Assembly: GCF_010435915.1 (NCBI RefSeq) | Contig: NZ_JAAFZH010000002.1 | Span: 620,001 to 684,000, forward strand | Direction of reading: 5' to 3' | DNA length: 64,000 bases | Source of the DNA: Spirosoma terrae | GTDB lineage: Bacteria > Bacteroidota > Bacteroidia > Cytophagales > Spirosomataceae | Shown here: positions 52,884 through 60,881 of the stretch, piece after piece | Layout of the letters: each line of letters begins with the position of its first letter | Numbering within the stretch: the first letter of the stretch is position 1 | The notes under the pieces: model-generated | What the model was told of the DNA's origin: nothing | Database searches by the model: none | Seen by the model: the letters and a program-made list of their open reading frames with translations, nothing else | Program-made: the position numbers and the translations under genes

Positions 52884-54331
52884 TAGTGGCGCTGTTTTTG
52901 GGCTGAATCAGGCTGATTTTGTACTGACAGAAAGACAACGGCTTTGCGGAACGTATCCTGCCGAATAGCCACGCTAATGGGCAAACCTACGTTTTTGAAG
53001 TATACGTTTGAGAGCTGCAACTTCGCATCGCGGCTTGTCTCAATCCCCGTTCTAAATCCGTTGATGACAATATTTTCCAGATTTACGGCTCCAGATCGGC
53101 TGATACGTAGTGCTACGTGCGTTTGTGCTGAGTCGGCAGGTAGTAAGACGGCTAACCGATTATCGCCCACGATACGTTGCAGGGAATCGTTTATGAGCAA
53201 GGTCTTCGTGAGCCGAAACGTATCGGCAGGCAAAATAAGATGATGGTCTTTACTACGGTAGGCCGTTTGTAGCAACGAATCAAATCGCATCTCCTGGGTT
53301 GATATCGCTGATGCTACGTTCGGTTTATTGCTGATCGTTGCCAGGCTATCGGCCACTTTTGTGTCAGATTGTCCTGATGGCTGATATTGATACCACACTA
53401 TTGCCGCTATTAGCCCGATTGCTACTAAACCAAACAGCGGCAAGAACCCCGTCGACCGCTTTTTGGCGGGCTTTATCTGGTTAGATGGTACCGCCTGAGC
53501 TACGGGAGCCGCTTGTGGTATTACCGGCGTTGGCACGTCGACAGACTTGGCTGAATTAGGCGGTAGAGGCTTGATAGCAGACGTATCGTTTTTGGCCAGA
53601 ACAACAGTGATGTTGTCATTACCGCCTTGCTTATTGGCAAACCGAATCAATTCAAGTGTCTGCTCATCAAGGGAACGTTTTTTACTCAGAACCGCCTTCA
53701 CTTGTGACTGCGTAATCATATCCGTTAAGCCATCGCTGCAAAGTAGTAACTGATCGCCCGGTAGAAAATCGGTTTCGCCCGACTCCAGAAAATCAGGATC
53801 ATCGACCCGGTGTTCCATGGAGCCAACGTCCCGCAGAATTTCGTTTCGGCGCGGGTGTTCCATCGCTTCGGCTTCGGTGAGTTCATTGGCATCCTCCCGA
53901 ACGCCAACCAGCGAATGATCGTGCGTCAATTTTTCAAGAACGCCCTGACGGAGTCGATATAAACGGGTATCGCCCACATGAACGTAGTACAACTTTCCTG
54001 CCTGACTATCAGCTACAGCAGTAGTCAACACACAGCACATTTGCGCCAGTTTTCGATCCCGCTGCCGCTCTTTATTGATCTGATTATTGGCAAATACGAC
54101 CGCTTCACGTAGCATCGACAACGGATTGCCGTTTGGCGTAGCCATGTATTGCTCTATCGACTCGCGGGCAATAGCCGCAGCCCGGTCGCCCCCGGCGTAC
54201 CCGCCAACACCATCAATAACCGCCAGCAATGCAGTATGTTCTGCCCAAATCGTTGAGCAGATAAAGGCATCCTGATTATCGGTTCGGCGCTTACCTACGT
54301 CGGTTGTGCCAGCAAATACTAATGAATTCAT
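52883..54331 (-). CDS. PP2C-family Ser/Thr phosphatase with membrane helix and outer domain
   Basis: 482 residues. The catalytic domain (about 1-235) shows NQDAF with Asp21, VIDGVGG with Asp40, YVHVGDTRLY, LLLCSDGLTDMI and GGNDNITVVL, the metal-binding set of PP2C. A Pro-rich linker is followed by a membrane helix at about 293-315, then a C-terminal part (about 330-482) with repeating hydrophobic short strands (VALRISRSGAVNLENIVINGFRTGIE, AKLQLSNVYFKNVG) that suggest a right-handed beta-helix outside the membrane. It would reverse phosphorylation by the adjacent kinases, like PstP. It overlaps kinase B by one base pair. Confidence 0.92.
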   Translation of the reverse strand: MNSLVFAGTTDVGKRRTDNQDAFICSTIWAEHTALLAVIDGVGGYAGGDRAAAIARESIEQYMATPNGNPLSMLREAVVFANNQINKERQRDRKLAQMCCVLTTAVADSQAGKLYYVHVGDTRLYRLRQGVLEKLTHDHSLVGVREDANELTEAEAMEHPRRNEILRDVGSMEHRVDDPDFLESGETDFLPGDQLLLCSDGLTDMITQSQVKAVLSKKRSLDEQTLELIRFANKQGGNDNITVVLAKNDTSAIKPLPPNSAKSVDVPTPVIPQAAPVAQAVPSNQIKPAKKRSTGFLPLFGLVAIGLIAAIVWYQYQPSGQSDTKVADSLATISNKPNVASAISTQEMRFDSLLQTAYRSKDHHLILPADTFRLTKTLLINDSLQRIVGDNRLAVLLPADSAQTHVALRISRSGAVNLENIVINGFRTGIETSRDAKLQLSNVYFKNVGLPISVAIRQDTFRKAVVFLSVQNQPDSAQKQRH

Positions 54332-54353
54332 TTAGTAGCATGCTTTATTCGTT

Positions 54354-54418
54354 GACAGGATTAACATGATTGACAGGATATGGATGAGAACAATCTTGTC
54401 AATCATGTTAATCCTGTC
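54354..54418. repeat. Inverted repeat between microprotein and phosphatase gene
   Basis: Two 26-base arms (54354-54379 and 54393-54418, starting GACAGGATTAACATGATTG) pair with one mismatch around a 13-base loop. The word is of a type seen repeatedly in Bacteroidota intergenic DNA. It fills the gap upstream of the phosphatase gene. Confidence 0.75.
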
Positions 54419-54424
54419 AGAGAT

Positions 54425-54508
54425 TTATCTCGGTAAATCCTGAAAATGTTTCAAAACCAGAAACACAACAAAGAGGAGTAATCCGAAAACAAGTAGTGCA
54501 TCGATCAT
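54425..54508 (-). CDS. 27-residue membrane microprotein
   Basis: The frame MIDALLVFGLLLFVVFLVLKHFQDLPR starts at the ATG at 54508, one base after the stop codon of the FHA gene (TAG at 54512-54510), and ends at 54425. It has a single predicted membrane helix (residues 4-20) and a short basic tail. Tight spacing with the FHA gene supports translational coupling. A larger frame from 54625 runs inside the FHA gene and lacks support. Function is unknown; it may be an accessory subunit of the kinase/phosphatase or SEDS complex. Confidence 0.5.
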   Translation of the reverse strand: MIDALLVFGLLLFVVFLVLKHFQDLPR

Positions 54509-54509
54509 G

Positions 54510-55511
54510 CTACGTAGTACGTTGGAAGTGTAGGGTAACCATACTGTTGAGCAGAATTTGAGCTTTATCGGGCAAGGAATACCACTGTGGATTAGCGGGT
54601 TCACTACGTGGAATGAGCTGTTCATTCACGCGGGTTTCGTTTCGACTGAACGAGGCTAGTTGAAACGTTTGGGTTGCATCATCGTACCGAATACGTGCGT
54701 GCGGGTTTGATACGTAGGCCGATTCGAGCAGCAAATAGTTCGGAAAATGCTGATTGTCGGGTTCTTTTCTGGCTACTACAATCTCCCGATCGCGCATTAA
54801 ATACGTATCCTCTTTATTCAATTCGGCAACGTAGTACGTAATCTCGGCTAGTCCGGCGGCCATGCTACGTGGTAAGCTAGGCACGTTTCGTGTAGCTGAT
54901 CCCGTCATCGGAGCCCGTTCGTTTGGCGAAGGCGACGTATCAAATTTAAATTTCACGACAAAAGCCCCCGGCTCGCGAAAGTCGATATGCTGAAACGTAT
55001 TCAGGTCGACATCCACTTTTTCGTAGCGGTTGGTTTGTTTGACGCGTCGCGTTACGTGTAGTTTATCGGACGATTGACGCTGTTCGTTACCGGGCAAAAT
55101 ACCTGTGAGCGCACCCACTACGTAGACATCTGTTGGCGAAACCGTTTCTCCCCCAAATTCATGGCCACCCCCAAACTTAAAAAACCAACTGGAGGCCACG
55201 GGTGCTATACGTTCATACGGCCCTTTATGCGACTCAATAACCGCTTTAAACGACTTAACCGCTTCATCAACGATTACCGGAAATGCATTCTGGCGTTCCT
55301 CGTACGTATCTGGGTGGAGGATAATTAGAAAGTGCGCATTGAACAGCATACTTGTTCCTACAGACTCCCGGCCGATGGAATCCTCGAACGATGTCACCAA
55401 CTCAGTTAAAATCCGTTTGTTGGTTACGGCAACGGTAGAGCTGGTTTGACTCTGGCTGGGGGGCACGAGTAGATTTCCTAATTTATGAAGCCAGTTGGGC
55501 TGATCTGCCAT
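54510..55511 (-). CDS. FHA-like domain protein (first gene of the cluster)
   Basis: 333 residues without a membrane segment. The N-terminal 220 residues form an unknown domain (MLFNAHFLIILHPDTYEERQNAFPVIVDEAVKSF; ASSWFFKFGGGHEFGG; VDVDLNTFQHIDFREPGAFVVKFKFDTSP). The C-terminal part (about 235-333) is a degenerate FHA domain: the usual GR is AR (IVVARKE), and the S/R/H motif reads VSNPHARI with Ser and His kept, followed by FSRNETRVN with the conserved Asn. The two-part layout resembles actinobacterial FhaA (DUF3662 plus FHA), but no similarity of the N-terminal half was established. It is the promoter-proximal gene of the cluster. Confidence 0.75.
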   Translation of the reverse strand: MADQPNWLHKLGNLLVPPSQSQTSSTVAVTNKRILTELVTSFEDSIGRESVGTSMLFNAHFLIILHPDTYEERQNAFPVIVDEAVKSFKAVIESHKGPYERIAPVASSWFFKFGGGHEFGGETVSPTDVYVVGALTGILPGNEQRQSSDKLHVTRRVKQTNRYEKVDVDLNTFQHIDFREPGAFVVKFKFDTSPSPNERAPMTGSATRNVPSLPRSMAAGLAEITYYVAELNKEDTYLMRDREIVVARKEPDNQHFPNYLLLESAYVSNPHARIRYDDATQTFQLASFSRNETRVNEQLIPRSEPANPQWYSLPDKAQILLNSMVTLHFQRTT

Positions 55512-55886
55512 GGGTGAACGTGAATAGGTTCGTACTACACCCTTAAACGATGCTCGCTATCATTTTCTTTTGACAGCCGTCAAGTTGATTAAGTTGAGGG
55601 CGGTGGCCATAGGCCTAATAAGGTGAGATATGTCTATTTGCAAGTAATAACTCTCACTAAAACAAGGTAGCTGCGTAATCCGCTACGTTTAATAACTAGT
55701 GGAATACCTACCGTTCAGTACAGAAGCTTTCATTGGGTTATGAGTTTTAGCATTCAAACTAAAGTGCTCCTTGTTTAAATAGGATATTTTTATTTATTCA
55801 ATAAATATTTTCTCTAATTCGATTAATATTTATTGATATTCAATAAATATACTTTCCTTTGTTTCATCAATCAATTATCGACACAT
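55512..55886. other. Divergent gap with AT-rich repeats
   Basis: The 375-base gap separates the kinase cluster from the DUF2975 gene. It contains direct and inverted copies of TATTCAATAAATAT near the DUF2975 side (55795-55850), and no gene. The cluster promoter is not identified. Confidence 0.6.
55795..55850. promoter_or_regulatory. Possible operator repeats upstream of the DUF2975/HTH pair
   Basis: TATTCAATAAATAT occurs at 55795-55808 and 55837-55850, 42 bases apart (four helical turns). The second copy is half of an 11-bp inverted repeat, ATATTTATTGA / TCAATAAATAT (55826-55850). It could be the autoregulatory site of the HTH protein encoded downstream. Confidence 0.4.
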
Positions 55887-56540
55887 ATGGAAACTAATTC
55901 TCACTTGGTATTTCCAACCGTTAAGGGGCTGGTTACCATCTTTTATTATCTGATGCTGGCTGTTCTGATTCTATTCGCAGCCAAAAGCGGGCTCAAACTG
56001 TTACAGGCACAAGCCGGTCCATTTCCTCTGGATCAGGAACATCCAAACTATGTATCGGTTCCGGTAGCCTGGGCACCAGCCAGCGATAAGACCATCATGA
56101 CGACTGGGAAGCCTCAGCTTTTTTTAACCCCTCAAAAACAGACTGGACAACTCCAGGTTCCAATTCGATCAATTCCGGGGTTGTTGATGAGCCTACTGGG
56201 AATCGTTGGCTTGGTGACCGCAACCTGGATGTTCTTATTGCTCCGGCAAATTTTTCGTTCGGTTCAGATCCAATCTCCTTTCCAGGCGGCTATTGCCCGA
56301 CGCATTACAACAATGGGTTTCCTTTTTTTAGGACAAACTGCCATTGAAGCGCTCCTTAAACTGGCGCTTTGGCAGCAGACCAGGCCTTATTTCAACCACA
56401 TTCGACTCGCCAATCAAGCTTCGTTGAGCGTGGATATTCAGTTGGATGGCCCTTGGTTGTTGGGGTTAATTTTATTGGCTTTAGCCCAGGTCTACCAACG
56501 AGGCATCGAACTCCAACTTGAAAACGAATTAACTGTCTGA
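55887..56540 (+). CDS. DUF2975 family membrane protein
   Basis: 217 residues from the ATG at 55887 (METNSHLVFPTVKG...). An earlier ATG at 55833 would add 18. There are four predicted membrane helices at about 16-36, 105-130, 145-170 and 190-208. The pattern MSLLGIVGLVTATWMFLLLRQIFRSVQIQSPFQAAIARRITTMGFLFLGQTAIE is typical of DUF2975, which is usually encoded beside a YozG-type HTH protein, as here. Three bases separate the two genes, so they are translationally linked. Role unknown; some members are linked to membrane-stress responses. Confidence 0.85.
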   Translation: METNSHLVFPTVKGLVTIFYYLMLAVLILFAAKSGLKLLQAQAGPFPLDQEHPNYVSVPVAWAPASDKTIMTTGKPQLFLTPQKQTGQLQVPIRSIPGLLMSLLGIVGLVTATWMFLLLRQIFRSVQIQSPFQAAIARRITTMGFLFLGQTAIEALLKLALWQQTRPYFNHIRLANQASLSVDIQLDGPWLLGLILLALAQVYQRGIELQLENELTV

Positions 56541-56543
56541 CTC

Positions 56544-56792
56544 ATGCCTATTATTGTCAATCTGGATGTGATGATGGCCAAACGTAAAATGTCGCTCTCC
56601 GAACTGGCCCAGAAAGTAGACCTCACGCTAGCCAACCTCTCGATTTTAAAGACAGGCAAAGCCAAAGCGATCCGCTTCAGCACGCTGGAAGCCATTTGTC
56701 AGGCTCTGGACTGTAAGCCCGGAGATATTCTCGATTTTGAATCCGATAACCCCACCCCGTCAACACCGGTCGAAGAACACGCTCTGCTCTGA
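56544..56792 (+). CDS. XRE-family HTH transcriptional regulator (YozG-like)
   Basis: 82 residues. The helix-turn-helix spans most of the protein: MPIIVNLDVMMAKRKMSLSELAQKVDLTLANLSILKTGKAKAIRFSTLEAICQALDCKPGDILDFE. The conserved LCKALDCQPGDIL-type ending is characteristic of the YozG group, which partners with DUF2975 proteins. It probably autoregulates the pair through the repeats at 55795-55850. Cytosolic. Confidence 0.92.
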   Translation: MPIIVNLDVMMAKRKMSLSELAQKVDLTLANLSILKTGKAKAIRFSTLEAICQALDCKPGDILDFESDNPTPSTPVEEHALL

Positions 56793-57165
56793 TTTCACCC
56801 AACCGTTTCTCGTGGTGATTATAGTGGTTTCATATAAGCCTGATCACCGTGTCTAGTGTCAACTTTCGGTTTACCCTTTCTAACATTCATTAGTTAAGGT
56901 GGATGGATACTAAAGGAATGATAAAAAAACGGAGCAATGCCCAGGCCACCCTAAAATCACGTATAAAACAGCCAACGTTTAGTTACTTATCGTTAACTGT
57001 TGTAATAATCCTGCGAAGTGTTCTTTTTTTCAAGACATCGTATGCTTCCCTTGTCCTGTTTATACGCACCAGTGAACCTTGAAATGGGGGCTAAAACCAA
57101 ATACTGGAAGCGGAATCCTGTAAACTGATTAACTTTACATAAGGATTCTGTATGATAACGTAGCA
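56793..57165. other. Gap without recognised genes
   Basis: 373 bases between the HTH gene and the 37-residue membrane protein. I see no coding frame, hairpin terminator or repeat that stands out. Confidence 0.5.
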
Positions 57166-57279
57166 ATGGACCGGATCAGGAAATTTTACAACGAGTATAA
57201 ACCTTATATTTTTTCAGACGGCTGGTACTACGTCTTTATCGTCGTTTTTATTCTCATTCTCTTTATCTTCTTTTCCTGA
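57166..57279 (+). CDS. 37-residue membrane protein upstream of lipid kinase
   Basis: The frame starting at the ATG at 57166 reads MDRIRKFYNEYKPYIFSDGW, then a strongly hydrophobic helix (YYVFIVVFILILFIFF) to Ser37. Its stop codon (57277-57279) touches the GTG start of the lipid kinase gene (TGAGTG), so the two are very likely co-translated. A basic N-terminal half and single C-terminal helix suggest a small membrane-associated partner. No family is known to me. Confidence 0.65.
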   Translation: MDRIRKFYNEYKPYIFSDGWYYVFIVVFILILFIFFS

Positions 57280-58158
57280 GTGGCCTCTTTATCAGCCGTT
57301 CTGGCTATCATCAACCCCTTATCTGGCACTACGTCTGCTGAGCAAAAAGCGTTGATTCGTGAAACCTTTTTACGAAAGGCTGAAGCCCTTGGCTTTGCCC
57401 CGGAGGTAGCCGTAACAACACATCCTGGCCATGCTACAGAATTAGCTGCCCACGCGGTCCTGCGTGGTGTAAATCGTGTTTTGGCCATTGGGGGCGACGG
57501 AACAATTAACGAAACAGCTCAGGCATTACGTCGGTCGGCAACGGCCCTCGGCATTGTCCCGGTTGGGTCGGGAAATGGGCTGGCCCGTCATCTTAACGTA
57601 CCGCTTAATCCGCTGGTGGCTGTTGAACGAGCGCTGCGGGGGCAGCCTGTTGTTATCGACAGTGCAGAAATCAATGGACATCCTTTTTTCTGTACAGCGG
57701 GTATGGGCTTTGAAGCTTACGTAGCACACGAATTTGCTCAACAACCAGTACGGGGTTTGCCAACCTATATTAAGACGGCATTTCGCGCATTTTGGGCCTA
57801 TAAGCCAGAGCGTTTTATCATCGATGGGCAGGAACGGGAATTGTTTTCGCTAACGTTTGCCAATGCTGGTCAGTTTGGCAATAATGCCTGGATGGCGCCT
57901 AAAGCCAACATTGCCGATGGCCGACTCGAACAGTGTGAGATACACCCTTTTCCGGCTCAGGCAGCGGCAATGTTAACCTGGAGGCTATTCAATAAATCCC
58001 TGGATGCTTCGTCGTATTGGCGGGGAAAAGCAGTAATGAAAGCGGTCGTTGAGGCCAGTGGCCCGCTACGTATCCATGTCGATGGCGAGCCGTTGATGTT
58101 ACCCGACAATAAAGCCGACATACGAATACTGCCCAGTAGTCTGCTGGTTTTACTGTAA
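57280..58158 (+). CDS. Diacylglycerol/lipid kinase family protein
   Basis: 292 residues from a GTG start abutting the preceding small gene. The DAGK/YegS motifs are visible: LAIINPLSGTTS near the N-terminus, GGDGTINE at 71-78, and GSGNGLARHL at about 97-106. The C-terminal part has FANAGQFGNNAWMAPKANIADGRLE and the acidic metal site region of this fold. It probably phosphorylates diacylglycerol, ceramide or undecaprenol-type lipids at the membrane. No transmembrane segment is seen, so membrane binding may depend on the 37-residue protein. Convergent with the antiporter gene. Confidence 0.9.
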   Translation: MASLSAVLAIINPLSGTTSAEQKALIRETFLRKAEALGFAPEVAVTTHPGHATELAAHAVLRGVNRVLAIGGDGTINETAQALRRSATALGIVPVGSGNGLARHLNVPLNPLVAVERALRGQPVVIDSAEINGHPFFCTAGMGFEAYVAHEFAQQPVRGLPTYIKTAFRAFWAYKPERFIIDGQERELFSLTFANAGQFGNNAWMAPKANIADGRLEQCEIHPFPAQAAAMLTWRLFNKSLDASSYWRGKAVMKAVVEASGPLRIHVDGEPLMLPDNKADIRILPSSLLVLL

Positions 58159-58175
58159 GTAGTTGATTTGTAAGG

Positions 58176-60299
58176 TTATTTAAAGATTTTGCCGATAATA
58201 TTACCAATCTCGACAAAGTCTTCATTGTTGCTTACTGATCTTTGCTCTATATAATCGTCGTTGTTGTCGGTGTGCGGGAAGACGAGCAGGTAGTTTTTGT
58301 CGGCAAACTTTGAATTCAGCATGTCAGGGATTACGCGCATTTGTGGCATGTAAGAGGTCATATCCCGCTTAGCCATCATCAGGATTAGCCCTTCGTCGTC
58401 GTTCAGTGATTTAGTCGCTCGCTCCATTTCGTGCCAGTTATTGATGGGGGTAAAATCGGCTTCAATAGTTACTTTTCTGAGAATGTTCTGGAGAATATCG
58501 ATGGTCGATTTTTCGGCAAAAAAGCTGAGAACCGCGCCTGAGTTTCGGGCAATATTCCATATCCTGAGCAATGCATAAAAGAATCCCGGTTCCTTATGGG
58601 ATTTAGGAGGAAGTACAACCAAGTGTCTTTTTATTGTGGATATAGGCTGTACCGCATGATAGACCAGTACATTCGTGCTTTCATTCTGGAGGTAGCCGTT
58701 ATAGAGATTATAAACAAACGATGGCGAGAATCCCTTGCTGCTTTCAAGGCCGATAATCAGATCGGTAACTTTTTTCTCCTTGATTACATTATTGATCCCG
58801 TTGATAACATCGTTGTCATAGCGGGTTAGCGGGCTAAGGCTTATGTCCGCAGCGGAGGCAATATTGACGGCATTGTGCAGAATCTTTTCCGCATTTTTTA
58901 CAGACGATTCCTGTTTCTCCTCATTAATAACATTCAGCGCGAAAAGACGGTCTGTATTGGTTTTTGCTTTAATGATCAGCGATAGGTTAACCATCTTTTC
59001 GACCGTCTCCGAGTGGTTGACGGCCAGCAAAACACGCTCCTCCTCCGGGCTATTACCGGCAACCGTTTCTTCGTGATCGGTTTCGGCTATTTTTTTCGCG
59101 TTGGCCATAGAAACGAAAGATGAAACAGTACAGGATACCAGGATCATCAGAATGCTGCCGTTTAATACGTGTTCATTCAGAAGCCTGACAGGCTCACCGG
59201 CTTCATTTTCCGAAATAATGATATTATAGCCAACCAGCACGGCCGCCAACGTAGCGGCTGCCGATGCCGAACTGAGTCCGAATATAAGCCCACCTTCTTC
59301 TTTGCTTAGCTTAAATGTTTTTTGGGTAGCAACAGCGGCCAGGTATTTTGTACCTATGGCGGCAATCGTCATTAGGGCAGCTACTTTTATGGTTTCCAGG
59401 CTTTTAAAAAACACGGAAAAGTCAATCAGCATGCCTACGCTAATCAGAAAGAAGGGGATGAATATGGCATTTCCCACAAATTCTACCCGATTCATTAGGG
59501 AGGAGGTGTGAGGTATTAGTCGGTTTAAGGCGAGCCCTGCCAGAAAGGCACCAATAATCGCTTCTACACCCGCCAGTTCGGCCAGCATGGCAGCCAGATA
59601 AATCATCACCAATACAAAAATGTACTGGGAAATTTTGTCGTTTACTTTCTTGAAAAACCAACGACCAATAATTGGGAAAAGAAGCAGAACGGTCAGGCCG
59701 AAAAGCAATACAGATACAGACAAACGTATCCAGAATTCGCTGCCAACGTCGCCCTGAGCCATGCCAACCGAAATGGCCAGCACTAAAAGGGCTAGTATAT
59801 CGGTAATCATTGTACCGCCAACCGTTATGTTAACTGCCGGATTTTTAGCTACCCCCATTTTACTCACCAAAGGGTAGGAGATCAACGTGTGCGACGAAAA
59901 TAAACTGGCAAATAATATGGACGTTAAGGGTGAAAAACCAAGCAGATAATAAGCGCCAAGATACCCTAAAACCAGTGGGATGGTGAATGTATACAGGCCG
60001 AACGTAAGACTTTTCCATTTGTTCCGCTTGAAATCGCCCATATCAATCTCCAGTCCGGCCAGAAACATAATATAGAGGAGGCCTGTAGTACCGGTAACAA
60101 CAATACTACTGTCCCGGGCTAATATGTTAAGGCCATTGGGACCAATGATAGCGCCGGCAATAATAAGCCCCAGCAAGTGAGGAACTTTGATTTTATTGAG
60201 CAGGATGGGGGCTGCCAAAATAATAACCAGCACAACCAGGAATTTCAATACAGGATCTTCAATAGGTAGCGACAAGTTATGGATACTCAGTATTGTCAT
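58176..60299 (-). CDS. CPA2-type cation:proton antiporter with universal-stress-like C-terminal domain
   Basis: 707 residues. The N-terminal 400 residues form about 12 membrane helices of the KefB/NapA type, with PHLLGLIIAGAIIGPNGLNIL, LFASLFSSHTLISYPLVSKMG and the segment AELAGVEAIIGAFLAGLALNRLIPH. The cytoplasmic C-terminal half (about 420-680) resembles the UspA-fold tails of CPA2 antiporters (LLAVNHSETVEKMVNLSLIIKAK; KKVTDLIIGLESSKGF). It likely exchanges Na+ or K+ for H+, with the tail as a nucleotide- or signal-binding regulator. Upstream by 12 bases is a lipoprotein gene on the same strand. Confidence 0.9.
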   Translation of the reverse strand: MTILSIHNLSLPIEDPVLKFLVVLVIILAAPILLNKIKVPHLLGLIIAGAIIGPNGLNILARDSSIVVTGTTGLLYIMFLAGLEIDMGDFKRNKWKSLTFGLYTFTIPLVLGYLGAYYLLGFSPLTSILFASLFSSHTLISYPLVSKMGVAKNPAVNITVGGTMITDILALLVLAISVGMAQGDVGSEFWIRLSVSVLLFGLTVLLLFPIIGRWFFKKVNDKISQYIFVLVMIYLAAMLAELAGVEAIIGAFLAGLALNRLIPHTSSLMNRVEFVGNAIFIPFFLISVGMLIDFSVFFKSLETIKVAALMTIAAIGTKYLAAVATQKTFKLSKEEGGLIFGLSSASAAATLAAVLVGYNIIISENEAGEPVRLLNEHVLNGSILMILVSCTVSSFVSMANAKKIAETDHEETVAGNSPEEERVLLAVNHSETVEKMVNLSLIIKAKTNTDRLFALNVINEEKQESSVKNAEKILHNAVNIASAADISLSPLTRYDNDVINGINNVIKEKKVTDLIIGLESSKGFSPSFVYNLYNGYLQNESTNVLVYHAVQPISTIKRHLVVLPPKSHKEPGFFYALLRIWNIARNSGAVLSFFAEKSTIDILQNILRKVTIEADFTPINNWHEMERATKSLNDDEGLILMMAKRDMTSYMPQMRVIPDMLNSKFADKNYLLVFPHTDNNDDYIEQRSVSNNEDFVEIGNIIGKIFK

Positions 60300-60311
60300 G
60301 GTGGTTACTCG

Positions 60312-60881
60312 TTATTGGTTGGTACGGCTTAATTCTACGGAGAATTTGGCCGAACATTTATTGTCTATCGAAAGGGCGCGCGTACCTCTCATTTTGTTTG
60401 GTGTGATTTCATTTAAAACCACATTCATTTCTACTTGCTTGCTGGTAGCGGAGTCGGTTCTAAAACTAAGGTTGATCTGATTGTCGGCATACGTAGCAGC
60501 ATAAACCCTAACGAGTTTGTTATTATTGATGACTTTGGTGACAATCTGAGTGGAATCACTACTGAACTCCCACAGGTCTGAGCGTTGATCGCCCACAACG
60601 TAGTCCGGACAGCTCGACTCGGTACAAATAACTTTGCTGGTCCATGCGCCAGCAATTGTTTCGGGCCAGGCCGCAATAATTACCATAGTGTCGTGGGTAG
60701 CCATCAGGCTATCACGCATTCTGGTGAGGGCTTGATAATCAGTTTCTTTTAACGCAAATTGTTTTTCTTTTTCCAGCAGGGCCTGCTCACGTTGTTCCAG
60801 TTGCTGCTCGCGTTCTTTATCGTGGCAACCACTTAAGAGGACCCCTGAACTTACGAGGAGTATAATAAGGTATTTAGTCAT
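60312..60881 (-). CDS. Lipoprotein of unknown function
   Basis: 189 residues with a lipobox ending at Cys19 (LLVSSGVLLSGCHDKE). Residues 22-60 form a charged coiled coil (EREQQLEQREQALLEKEKQFALKE), followed by a beta-rich domain with AWTSKVICTESSCPDYVVGDQRSDLWEF and NMRGTRALSIDNKCSAKFSVEL. No known family is recognised. It is probably outer-membrane anchored facing the periplasm. Only 12 bases separate it from the antiporter gene, so the two are likely co-transcribed. Confidence 0.75.
   Translation of the reverse strand: MTKYLIILLVSSGVLLSGCHDKEREQQLEQREQALLEKEKQFALKETDYQALTRMRDSLMATHDTMVIIAAWPETIAGAWTSKVICTESSCPDYVVGDQRSDLWEFSSDSTQIVTKVINNNKLVRVYAATYADNQINLSFRTDSATSKQVEMNVVLNEITPNKMRGTRALSIDNKCSAKFSVELSRTNQ

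Noticed and set aside
54425..54625. 66-codon version of the microprotein starting at 54625
   Set aside because: Its first 39 codons lie inside the FHA gene and have no membrane or family features. Only the last 27 codons look like a real peptide.
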